IMG/VR virus record: IMGVR_UViG_3300027749_002344
Span: 1-27,356 of that record
DNA length: 27,356 nucleotides
From: a virus
Reading direction: 5' to 3' (one strand)
A model generated the notes under the pieces. The model ran no database searches and had not been told where the DNA came from. It saw only the letters and a list, made by a program, of their open reading frames with translations. The position numbers and the translations under genes are program-made. Of this stretch, positions 7,365 through 14,515 are shown one piece after another. The number at the start of each line of letters is the position of its first letter. Positions within the stretch are counted from its first letter, which is position 1.

Positions 7365-7871
7365 TTATTTTAAAAACTCTTCAATGGGAAGATCATAATG
7401 TAAACTATTTATTCTGTGGATCCCTATCAGATAAAGAACAAAACTAGCTACTGAACTACCTCTACCCACCCCCCAAACTACATTGTTTTTACGCATAATA
7501 TCTACCAAATACTTTAAGTATTTTAATAGAGTAAACATGTTGCGTTCTTGATACATTAACAGTTCTTGACCAGCACGTTGTAACTCATTATCATCCTTAC
7601 ACTGTTCCAGTACCCATTTAGCAATATCCATATCTAGATACTCTTTAGGCATGAACCAACTGTTTTGTAATTGTTTATCAAATTGAGATTTAGAAATGTC
7701 AGATAATTTGTATTCTATTAATTTGGGAATATTCTCTAGTTCTAAGTCACTGTTAAACTTGATTGGTTTTTCTACTAATACATTCTCAAGTTTTATTTCT
7801 GGATTAGTATAATACAGATTTACTAAATCTGTTTCATCAAATATCATTTGACCATACGAATCTTTTCTCAT
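7365..7871 (-). CDS. Stand-alone DNA polymerase III alpha-like fragment
   Basis: 168-aa protein whose C-terminus (about residues 131-168) matches the conserved early palm region of bacterial PolIII alpha: VWGVGRGSSVASFVLYLIGI, then LHYDLPIEEFL, comparable to GPGRGSAAGSLVAY...YDLLFERFLNPER in DnaE. The protein ends right there, before the catalytic PDxDxD aspartates, and it lacks the PHP domain. It therefore cannot be a polymerase by itself. It may bind nucleotide or DNA, or interfere with or contact a replisome partner (inference). The ATG has no SD. A TTGACA-17-TATACT promoter ends 6 nt upstream, so the mRNA is probably leaderless. It heads the replication/chaperone unit down to 5404. No frameshift or continuing ORF was found downstream, so it looks like an intact short gene. 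Confidence 0.8.
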   Translation of the reverse strand: MRKDSYGQMIFDETDLVNLYYTNPEIKLENVLVEKPIKFNSDLELENIPKLIEYKLSDISKSQFDKQLQNSWFMPKEYLDMDIAKWVLEQCKDDNELQRAGQELLMYQERNMFTLLKYLKYLVDIMRKNNVVWGVGRGSSVASFVLYLIGIHRINSLHYDLPIEEFLK

Positions 7872-7877
7872 ACATAA

Positions 7878-7906
7878 AGTATAATACTATTCTTTAGCTT
7901 TGTCAA
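7878..7906 (-). promoter_or_regulatory. Strong sigma70-like promoter of the PolIII-alpha-like gene
   Basis: TTGACA (7901-7906), a 17-nt spacer, and TATACT (7878-7883) on the minus strand: 11 of 12 consensus bases. The -10 ends 6 nt before ATG 7871, which places the expected start site on the A of ATG. The -35 lies inside the last codons of the upstream 185-aa gene. Confidence 0.8.
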
Positions 7907-8444
7907 CTGGTTCTTTCCAACTTAACCCCATTCTATCCCATGATTTTGGTTCACACAATTTAACGATATTATCTTTAAGTTTGATAGTGTCTGTGATCGA
8001 CATATCAGATTTGGTCCACCAACCTTTAACAGAAACCATTGTCTCAGCCATTTCACTGACCAATTGAAATCTTACACCCGAAGATATTCCTGAACCAAAA
8101 TCAATATCTGTTACACTGATTCTACCTTCCATTATGGCATTTAACTTTTGTAAGATAACCATTGCTACCACTTGGCAATATGGTTCTTCTGGAGTCATAC
8201 AAATCTTTAATCCAGCATCTTGATATTTTTGAATAACATCTACGCGATTACTACTTACTATAACACAATCTTCTAAACAGTGTTCTATGAAGTGATCCAT
8301 TCTGCATATAGCAACATTTTGTTCGTGCATATTGTCAGTGTAGACTAACATAGAAATGTCAAAGTCATACACGTTTATTAAAAACCTATCTTCTAAATGC
8401 ACGCCTGTCGCTAGGGTGTAAGATTTAGATATTCTAACATCCAT
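7887..8444 (-). CDS. Phage protein of unknown function (185 aa)
   Basis: I cannot assign this protein. It is soluble and mixed alpha/beta, with several Cys residues (AICRMDHFIEHCLEDCVIVS) that are not spaced as a classical zinc finger. The middle segment reads like a small Rossmann-like alternation (VIVSSNRVDVIQKY, then GLKICMTPEEPYCQVVAMV). Its ATG overlaps the stop codon of the preceding gene by one base and has no clear SD, so translation is probably coupled. The end of the gene contains the -35 and much of the spacer of the next gene's promoter. It sits at the junction between tail genes and the replication block, so its timing is uncertain. Confidence 0.83.
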   Translation of the reverse strand: MDVRISKSYTLATGVHLEDRFLINVYDFDISMLVYTDNMHEQNVAICRMDHFIEHCLEDCVIVSSNRVDVIQKYQDAGLKICMTPEEPYCQVVAMVILQKLNAIMEGRISVTDIDFGSGISSGVRFQLVSEMAETMVSVKGWWTKSDMSITDTIKLKDNIVKLCEPKSWDRMGLSWKEPVDKAKE

Positions 8445-8680
8445 TATTTACTATCTTTTTGTTGAATATTGATCAATGATTGTATGTCTTGTTTTTTAAT
8501 CATATCATCCATCTTCTTGCTATATGCATCTTTATAACTGTCTATTGCCATCATCAATTGATTTACTAATGCTCTATTTTCAGTCCTGCCTGCAAATGTA
8601 AGTTTTGTAGTTAGCGTTGATATAGTAGTCTGCAATTCTTCTAAACTTTTGTCTGACAGGTTACCTATAAAAGGATGCAT
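8444..8680 (-). CDS. Small helical protein of unknown function (78 aa)
   Basis: From ATG 8680 this gives a 78-aa, mostly helical, charged protein (MHPFIGNLSDKSLEELQTTI onward, later SYKDAYSKKMDDMIKKQ). I chose 8680 over the upstream ATG 8728 for two reasons. It begins 4 nt after the stop of the tail-protein gene, without overlap. It also has a GGTGA sequence 4 nt upstream, whereas 8728 has no SD and would lie within the end of the previous gene. No family is recognised; the predicted amphipathic helices suggest a small oligomeric or binding protein. Its stop overlaps the start of the 185-aa gene. Confidence 0.75.
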   Translation of the reverse strand: MHPFIGNLSDKSLEELQTTISTLTTKLTFAGRTENRALVNQLMMAIDSYKDAYSKKMDDMIKKQDIQSLINIQQKDSK

Positions 8681-8684
8681 TATA

Positions 8685-9725
8685 TCACCAGGAACTAAGT
8701 GCAGTTCTAGTCCAAATATTAGATCCATTATAACTAGTTGCAGTACATACGTTACTTCCTGTAGTAGCAGTTGTTAAGGTTAATGTCGAACCTGCTGTTC
8801 CACTTGAGCGTGTTCCACTAATTGTAATAGTTGAGTTACCAGTAATAATAGATTTAATATAATAAACTGTATTTGCAACTATTCCACCAATCACATACCC
8901 AGTAAACAAAATAGGTGCGTTGCTTGCTAAATTAGTAAGGTTGTTTAATAATATTTCATTATTTGATGAATATGTATTAGTTACTAGTACAGGGCCCGCA
9001 ACTGTAGAATTAAAGCTAGATGTACAAACATACAAATAGTTTGCGTCAACCGCTACTGTACCTTCAACATCGCCTGGATATCCAGTTGGAGGAGGCGTGC
9101 GTACTTGCACCTCAGTTGTTTGATATGGTCGATTAGTTGGAGTAATATATAGTGTGTTACCACAGTCTGTTGTAGTAATAGTATAATTTAATTGTGAAAC
9201 TCCATATGGTGCGGTTACAGTTGCTATGTTAGCAACGTTGGCATAATTTTCTAAAATAGTAACACCGTAGTTATTATTTGACGATATCACCGAAGCCGGG
9301 AAAGAAATAACTGCATTAGCATTACTGATAGCTAATTGCAATTGAATTGATTGTTGTGTGCCAGTTGGTGCCCAATTTCCAAACTGTAGCGTAACATTAC
9401 CTGCTACCGCACCGTATTGTACATCAGCTAATGAAGCATTTACTATTGCAGTACCGGATAAGGCATTTCCCAAATTGTAAGTAGTTGCTCTGAAACTTCT
9501 TGTGGCAGCATTACTAATCAATGTATTAGCCATGTCATTATTAAGGGTAGAATTTGCTAATGCTGCTTTTAATACTACATTAGTTTGCAGGTTGGTAATT
9601 TCAGTAGCAGCAATATTTAAATTGGTTACTATAGAATTGAAATTATTTCTAAATCCCTGAGAACTTTGATTCTGCCCCGGGACTGGATAATTTACATTGA
9701 TTCCGTTTGTGTTAATTGTACTCAT
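8685..9725 (-). CDS. Tail fibre/baseplate-type structural protein (346 aa)
   Basis: Ser/Thr/Asn-rich, beta-structured protein with almost no charged residues, typical of phage tail appendages. The N-terminus (INTNGINVNYPVPGQNQSSQ, then GFRNNFNSIVTNL) resembles the attachment module at the start of other T4-like tail proteins and of the 491-aa protein at 12925. Around residues 222-234 it has GTVAVDANYLYVC, and it ends IWTRTALSSW. These two halves of a short C-terminal module are separated by an inserted segment (about 255-328) that resembles one in the neighbouring 841-aa protein. A late-type octamer ACTAAATA lies 19 nt upstream. Its exact place in the tail is unknown. Confidence 0.8.
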   Translation of the reverse strand: MSTINTNGINVNYPVPGQNQSSQGFRNNFNSIVTNLNIAATEITNLQTNVVLKAALANSTLNNDMANTLISNAATRSFRATTYNLGNALSGTAIVNASLADVQYGAVAGNVTLQFGNWAPTGTQQSIQLQLAISNANAVISFPASVISSNNNYGVTILENYANVANIATVTAPYGVSQLNYTITTTDCGNTLYITPTNRPYQTTEVQVRTPPPTGYPGDVEGTVAVDANYLYVCTSSFNSTVAGPVLVTNTYSSNNEILLNNLTNLASNAPILFTGYVIGGIVANTVYYIKSIITGNSTITISGTRSSGTAGSTLTLTTATTGSNVCTATSYNGSNIWTRTALSSW

Positions 9726-9744
9726 TTATAATGCTTCCGTAATG

Positions 9745-9752
9745 TATTTAGT
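9745..9752 (-). promoter_or_regulatory. Late-type octamer ACTAAATA
   Basis: It is followed by C, giving CTAAATAC, the same extended core seen at 22182. It lies 19 nt before ATG 9725 and overlaps the end of the 841-aa gene by one codon. This allows a short leader with a weak GGAAG SD. Confidence 0.5.
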
Positions 9753-9753
9753 A

Positions 9754-12279
9754 TTAATGATTTGGGAGTATAGTTTTTCTAGGGAACAGCACATAGAAGT
9801 CTTTACTATTTGTTGGGTTGGGCACAGGAGTCCCACTAGGTAAATCAGTCCATGCGGGCGGATTAAGTGTATTATTATAATCATATGTAGGTGTCTTATC
9901 CACAGTAAATCTATCAATTTCAAAATTAATTTGATTTAGTGCATATGGTTCATTTACCGTATTTACCCAAAGTGTTTGTATATTTTGTGCAATCTGTTTA
10001 CTGAAGCCCGGCTTTGTATAGCATATTACCCAAGCTGGAGTAAACCCTAAAGTACCGCCATTTTCTTGTTGACTAGTCATCCAAAGTGGTAACACGTTAG
10101 AATCATACTCTTGCCCTAACACATCTCCAACTTGCTTACGCATATTTGGTAAAGAATTTGGATATAGTGTTTGTGCTGTTCCTGAAGTTAGGCTAGTATA
10201 ATAAGTTGGTTGTGATTCTGCATTAGGGAATATATAACTAGTATAAATGTTTACAACACTTGCGTACCATGGGCCCAAAAATAAGTCGATTGGTCTTGGC
10301 CATTCAATTACTTTACTAATACTCACGCCTTTTGGATTTACTAGATTATCTATTACTTCGCTGTACACAACTTCATAAATCACATTATCATTAATATCTG
10401 TTGCTACGGCAGTTTTAATTTGACCTAATGTTATATAACGCCAATAATGATTCTTTGTAACTGCTGCTACATATTGATTAAAATTACTAGCATATATGCC
10501 GTAAGCGTGCATATAAGTTACGGTAGTCGCTACGCCAAAGTTTGGATCAGTTGGTCTGTAAATTGCCGCCGGTGGAATAATGGTTGTGTTGTTCAATAAT
10601 CCTTCTAATACATAACGCTGATTAAGCGGTGGTGCAGCAGTAATATAAAGAGTGTCTGTTGGTTGTGCAAATTCTTGATATACATTCAGTGTGAATGTTT
10701 GTGAAGATTGTACAACTGGTAAATAATTAGGATTAGCAGCATATGCGTTTATAGTAAATGTATAAGTTGATATAGAGCCCGGAGCAATTAGTACATCTTT
10801 TGGTTGAAACGCTACCATTCCTGCAATCTCTCCGTTTGGTTGTAATACGAGATTGGGCGGCAACTCTCCAGAGATTATCTCATACTCTAACTCTACGTCA
10901 CAAGTTGCTTTTACTTGCAGTGTGCTTACCGTTGCATTTGAAATTTGTCCTAAATTGCTTGGCGTTATCCAAATTATATCTCCGGTAATTTGAGCAGAGA
11001 TCAATAATGAAAAATTAAAAATTGGTGAAATTATATATGTATTAAAATTCGCTTTTGCTACTACTGCGCTAAAAGAATATACGGTGATTGAATCAGCCGG
11101 TACTAATGGGATGCCAGTGATCCATCCTGTATTAGGATCTCCAGTTAACCCCGGCGGCAAATCAATGTAAGAATATCGTAAAGTATTACCATCAAAATCG
11201 TGCCCTAACATTTGAAAAGAGAAAAATTCTTTATTTGGAATCTGCCCTATATAGGCTTGTTGTGTTGTCGGATATGTTACGCCGTTACCGTTTGGTGGCA
11301 ACACATAATAACTATATAATGCTGGGTCAGACGCTATGTTATATGATGCTGGTCGAGTGTTTAGAATGGTAGGAGTTCTAGTGTTTGGTGGAAGGCCCGG
11401 ACCACCTTGACTTATTGGCGTATTTTGATTTATTACAGTAATGTAATAAGATTGCAGGGCGTTTCCTAAAGGACTATTTAGTGCTAATGAAAATGTATAA
11501 GTTCTAATAGTTGGTTCACCAATCGCTATGTTAGGTAAAGTCGCTGTTAAAAATCCTGAACCATTAGTAAGTACGTATACCGGACCATATTGACTGCTAC
11601 TTAAAGTAAATTGAGTCTCGTTGATAATAGACTGCACATAGTATGTCACACCCGGTACTATAGTACTAAATCCTGTGCCAGTAAATACTATGGATCTGCC
11701 AACTAAGAATCCAGCGGTACTTACTACCGTAAGGTAATTACCAGAACTAGTCGTTTCAGTAGCATAAGTAACCACAGTTTCATATGTTATTTGTGTTAGT
11801 GGTGGATTTGGATATCCTCTTATTAATCCAGTCTCGTTTATCTCTAGTCCGGGAGGTAAAGTACCTTGCACCACATTAATTATAATTGGATTAGTAGATA
11901 TTGGATTACTGTATGTTACTTGAAACTCTGTCCAAATACTGTCTAATGTATTTAAAAGTTGCCCGGGTGGTGTAGTAAATATCGGAGATGCGGCATGAGC
12001 AATAGTTACTGAAAAGGTTCTGTCTTGTAATCGTGATAAATTGTCGGTAGCTCTAATAGCAAAATTGTATATAGTTTGGGTGCTTAGTACTGCCGTATCT
12101 CCGGTCAACAACCCCAAAGCACTCAAACTCCATCCGGGCGGTAAAGAACCACTTAATAACGTATAAGTCACCGCAGTGGCGGGCAATGATGCCGATGCTG
12201 AAAATTGAAATGTTATAGGAATAGAACTAGGAAATATTCCTATTGACCCGGGCGGTGTATTCCATACTGGAGCTGTCAT
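9754..12279 (-). CDS. Large tail protein with Ig-like repeats and a baseplate-type C-terminal domain
   Basis: 841-aa virion protein. At least four putative Ig-like (He_PIG-type) repeats are visible from the recurring LPPG...G.I.G pattern: about residues 10-92 (GSLPPGWSLSALGLLTGD), 105-283 (GTLPPGLEINETGLIRG), 345-428 (DLPPGLTGDPNTGWITG) and 440-533 (GELPPNLVLQPNGEIAG). The second repeat is interrupted by a segment (about 172-247) also seen in the 346-aa neighbour. The C-terminal 300 residues are different, rich in Trp/Tyr and more charged (PLWMTSQQENGG, AWVICYTKPGFSKQIA), and look like a structural anchoring domain. Ig-like repeats often bind surface carbohydrate or extend tail structures. 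SD AAGGA lies 4-5 nt before ATG and overlaps the endolysin stop region. Confidence 0.85.
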   Translation of the reverse strand: MTAPVWNTPPGSIGIFPSSIPITFQFSASASLPATAVTYTLLSGSLPPGWSLSALGLLTGDTAVLSTQTIYNFAIRATDNLSRLQDRTFSVTIAHAASPIFTTPPGQLLNTLDSIWTEFQVTYSNPISTNPIIINVVQGTLPPGLEINETGLIRGYPNPPLTQITYETVVTYATETTSSGNYLTVVSTAGFLVGRSIVFTGTGFSTIVPGVTYYVQSIINETQFTLSSSQYGPVYVLTNGSGFLTATLPNIAIGEPTIRTYTFSLALNSPLGNALQSYYITVINQNTPISQGGPGLPPNTRTPTILNTRPASYNIASDPALYSYYVLPPNGNGVTYPTTQQAYIGQIPNKEFFSFQMLGHDFDGNTLRYSYIDLPPGLTGDPNTGWITGIPLVPADSITVYSFSAVVAKANFNTYIISPIFNFSLLISAQITGDIIWITPSNLGQISNATVSTLQVKATCDVELEYEIISGELPPNLVLQPNGEIAGMVAFQPKDVLIAPGSISTYTFTINAYAANPNYLPVVQSSQTFTLNVYQEFAQPTDTLYITAAPPLNQRYVLEGLLNNTTIIPPAAIYRPTDPNFGVATTVTYMHAYGIYASNFNQYVAAVTKNHYWRYITLGQIKTAVATDINDNVIYEVVYSEVIDNLVNPKGVSISKVIEWPRPIDLFLGPWYASVVNIYTSYIFPNAESQPTYYTSLTSGTAQTLYPNSLPNMRKQVGDVLGQEYDSNVLPLWMTSQQENGGTLGFTPAWVICYTKPGFSKQIAQNIQTLWVNTVNEPYALNQINFEIDRFTVDKTPTYDYNNTLNPPAWTDLPSGTPVPNPTNSKDFYVLFPRKTILPNH

Positions 12280-12280
12280 T

Positions 12281-12901
12281 TTATCCTTGCAAGGCCGCTA
12301 AGGCTGTGTTATATAGGGCGGTTCTGTCATCCAATCCATTTGTGCCGCCGTTAATGCGTTTAGTCATACCGACAATATCACCTTTATCTGCATAATCATT
12401 TAAATTATTTGCACTCCAAAACCAACCCGCACTTGACACAGCACCGGCCGGGGTTTCTAAATATGAAACAGCCTCAGTTAAATCTTTCTTTACTGCTGCT
12501 GCATATTTTGTATAATTATCTTTCCCGGTCAATTGAATTAATCCTCGTCCGCAGTATCGATAGCCATCACCTGATGTTTCATTACCGTTACCCATACGGT
12601 TTGCATATACTTTATTTGCAATCTTTTCTGGTTGCCGAGCATACGCGGTTGCCGTATCTGCGTTTGGAAAATATTTACCAAATACTTTTTGCAATCCATC
12701 AGCACTGTAGTTCAAGTTTTCTTTAGTAAAATTAAACCCACCGGATTCGTGTACTACTTGTGCTAGGAAACTTGCAATACGCTTGACATTATCAAACATA
12801 TTATAATACTTGCCTACATTGTTTATAGGATCAATATATCCAGATAGTATACTGGCTTTTGTTTTTGGACAAAGTTTTTGTAATATTTCTAAAGTAACCA
12901 T
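12281..12901 (-). CDS. Endolysin, GH19 chitinase-like muramidase
   Basis: 206-aa glycoside hydrolase family 19 enzyme, which in phages cleaves peptidoglycan glycan strands at lysis. The whole protein is the catalytic domain. The proton-donor Glu is in VVHESGGF (about residue 52) and the second acidic residue in TKENLNYSADGL (about 61). The substrate-cleft motif YCGRGLIQLTGKDNYTKY lies near 117-134, and RINGGTNGLDDR near the end. No signal peptide or membrane anchor is visible, so export would need a holin, possibly the 93-aa protein at 3054-3335. A GAGGGAG SD lies upstream at rather long spacing. It is placed between two tail genes, so a virion-associated role in entry is an alternative. Confidence 0.92.
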   Translation of the reverse strand: MVTLEILQKLCPKTKASILSGYIDPINNVGKYYNMFDNVKRIASFLAQVVHESGGFNFTKENLNYSADGLQKVFGKYFPNADTATAYARQPEKIANKVYANRMGNGNETSGDGYRYCGRGLIQLTGKDNYTKYAAAVKKDLTEAVSYLETPAGAVSSAGWFWSANNLNDYADKGDIVGMTKRINGGTNGLDDRTALYNTALAALQG

Positions 12902-12924
12902 GTTAGATCAGTCTCCCTCTCAGC

Positions 12925-14400
12925 TTACCAACTAGTTGATCCAAGGATCTTCGACCATGCATTAGTTGCTACGCATACATATAGATTTCCAGCTGCATCA
13001 TATGCGACTTGTCCTTCTGCACCAGATGCCGTATTACTTATAGGTGCTGTTGTCCATGTGATTGGCACATTTGATAGATTACTGCCATCACCTACAAAGT
13101 AATTTGCGGTAATTACATTGGCATTACTAACGTTACCTGTATAATCTACAATAATATTCGCTGGTGTCGTCAAGTTACCATCTGTACCAAAATGCCATAA
13201 ACTATTTGTGGTATCTGCTAATGTTTGCATATACGTACCATTAGCATTAGCAATCACATACGATTGTCCGTCATTACTACCTATCTGCGCTCCATCAGTG
13301 CCTGCTTGTAGAGTAGTTAAGCCGCCATTATTCCATATAATACCAAAATCCGATAACGTCAAGTTACCATCTGTACCAAAATGCCATAAACTATTTGTGG
13401 TATCTGCTAATGTTTGCATGTATGTACCATTAGCATTAGCAATCACATATGATTGCCCGTCATTACTACCTATCTGCGCTCCATCGGTGCCTGCTTGCAG
13501 AGTAGTTAAGCCGCCATTATTCCATATAATACCGGCATCCGGTAGCGTTAAGTTGGCGTCACCAAATTGCCACAAATGATTATTAGCATATATCCTTGCA
13601 TTTGCACCAGTAATCGTGATATTATTGATAGTTCCAGTTCCAAATGCAGCACCATTCGCGTCACCAAAGAAAGTTGATACTAGACCACCACTCGATGCAT
13701 ACGCATTTGTGATTACTCCACTAGTCGGCAGAGTTAGATTTCCAGCACTATCAAATACCCAATTACTTATAACACTATTACTGGTGTCATGGGTTTGTAT
13801 AATAACGTTGTCTAGTGTTTGCGCTGTACCAATTGTTGTATTACTAAATGTAATATTTCCAGTGTTTCCAGATGTAGCAAACACCCCGTTGGCGTATAAT
13901 ACATTACTGGAGTTTCCGTCTGCACCTATGATATTTAAACCATCAATATTGCTTATGTTATTGCCGTTACCGTAGAAGTAATTGGCAGTAATATTACCTA
14001 AAGCGTTTAATGTATTGCTAACTGTAACATTATTTGATGAAAGATTCCCTGTTAAAGTAATATTACCTATATTATAAAGATTGTTAGGAATATCTATTTG
14101 TAAAACTTGTGATGAGGTAGTCAATGAAGCATAACTAGCAGTATTTGACCCTATTCCGATCCCTAAAGTGCTTGACTGCACCTGTACGCGAGAAATATTA
14201 GCTGTAACTACTACATTTCCCGTAGGAGAGCTAACGGTGATGCCGGCACCGGCAGTTTGATTTACCGAAAGTACAGTGTTTGACGACACCGCAGAAAATA
14301 ACTGAGTAAAGTTATTTTGTACTTTTTGAAATGCAGTTCTTATTGCATCTGCGCCAGGGTCGTTTGGGAATGCACCGAAATCTATGTTTTGCTGCGACAG
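12925..14400 (-). CDS. Tail fibre-type protein with tandem repeats, CTG start
   Basis: 491-aa structural protein rich in Asn, Gly and Thr. I place the start at CTG 14400: AGGAG lies exactly 7 nt upstream, the frame is open, and the added 37 residues (QQNIDFGAFPNDPGADAIRT, then AFQKVQNNFTQLF) form the N-terminal attachment module expected of T4-like tail proteins. There is no ATG in the added stretch; a downstream GTG at 14289 would delete the module. The centre has two near-identical 63-residue repeats (13169-13546) plus degenerate flanking copies, each with GIIWNNGGLTTLQAGTDGAQ. The C-terminus carries GQVAYDAAGNLYVCV and ends KILGSTSW, similar to the 346-aa protein. A GATAAATA octamer lies 31 nt upstream. 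Confidence 0.85.
   Translation of the reverse strand: MSQQNIDFGAFPNDPGADAIRTAFQKVQNNFTQLFSAVSSNTVLSVNQTAGAGITVSSPTGNVVVTANISRVQVQSSTLGIGIGSNTASYASLTTSSQVLQIDIPNNLYNIGNITLTGNLSSNNVTVSNTLNALGNITANYFYGNGNNISNIDGLNIIGADGNSSNVLYANGVFATSGNTGNITFSNTTIGTAQTLDNVIIQTHDTSNSVISNWVFDSAGNLTLPTSGVITNAYASSGGLVSTFFGDANGAAFGTGTINNITITGANARIYANNHLWQFGDANLTLPDAGIIWNNGGLTTLQAGTDGAQIGSNDGQSYVIANANGTYMQTLADTTNSLWHFGTDGNLTLSDFGIIWNNGGLTTLQAGTDGAQIGSNDGQSYVIANANGTYMQTLADTTNSLWHFGTDGNLTTPANIIVDYTGNVSNANVITANYFVGDGSNLSNVPITWTTAPISNTASGAEGQVAYDAAGNLYVCVATNAWSKILGSTSW
13169..13546. repeat. Two tandem 189-bp repeats inside the tail-fibre gene
   Basis: Unit 1 (13169-13357) and unit 2 (13358-13546) each encode 63 residues. 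The differences I found within the shared block are all third-position and silent (for example ACG/ACA for Thr, TAT/TAC for Tyr, TCG/TCA for Ser). Amino-acid changes occur only at the unit boundary (SDFGI versus PDAGI). A third, diverged partial copy follows from 13547. Confidence 0.9.
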
Positions 14401-14431
14401 GGGAGTTCTCCTTATTATCGTATATTACATA

Positions 14432-14439
14432 TATTTATC
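14432..14439 (-). promoter_or_regulatory. Late-type octamer GATAAATA
   Basis: It lies 31 nt upstream of the CTG start of the tail-fibre gene and just downstream of the terminator at 14471-14499. This is the expected arrangement for a new late transcription unit. The AGGAG SD is located within the predicted leader. Confidence 0.6.
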
Positions 14440-14470
14440 GTTAGTTAGTAATTTACAGTTTGCTATACAA

Positions 14471-14499
14471 AAAAATACCCGGACTAGCCGGGTATTTTT
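14471..14499 (-). terminator. Strong intrinsic terminator after the 908-aa gene
   Basis: A perfect 12-bp stem (14471-14482 with 14488-14499) closes a 5-nt loop ACTAG. On the minus strand the CCGG-cored stem is followed by a run of T. The A-tract/T-tract symmetry could let it work on both strands. It lies 17 nt past the stop at 14516 and separates that gene from the late promoter at 14432. Confidence 0.92.
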
Positions 14500-14515
14500 A
14501 ATAAGTAGTCGTTAA

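Noticed and set aside
7406-7413. AATAAATA on the minus strand inside the PolIII-alpha-like gene, 52 nt upstream of the 120-aa gene
   Set aside because: It could be an internal late promoter for the 120-aa/GroES-like genes, but AT-rich coding sequence makes a chance match likely and nothing else supports it.
8355-8360. TTGACA on the minus strand inside the 185-aa gene
   Set aside because: The sequence 17 nt downstream (ACTGAC) does not resemble a -10 element.
8442-8450. TAAATA touching the ATG of the 185-aa gene
   Set aside because: It arises from the final Lys codon, the stop codon and the overlapping start (AAA TAA TG), and there is no room for a transcription start.
8681-8728. Longer version of the 78-aa gene starting at 8728
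   Set aside because: This start overlaps the preceding tail gene, has no SD, and the added 16 residues are explained by that gene's other frame; ATG 8680 is better.
13208-13579. Long plus-strand open frame across the tail-fibre repeat
   Set aside because: It mirrors the 189-bp repeat on the opposite strand, has no SD, and its internal repetition is fully explained by the minus-strand gene.
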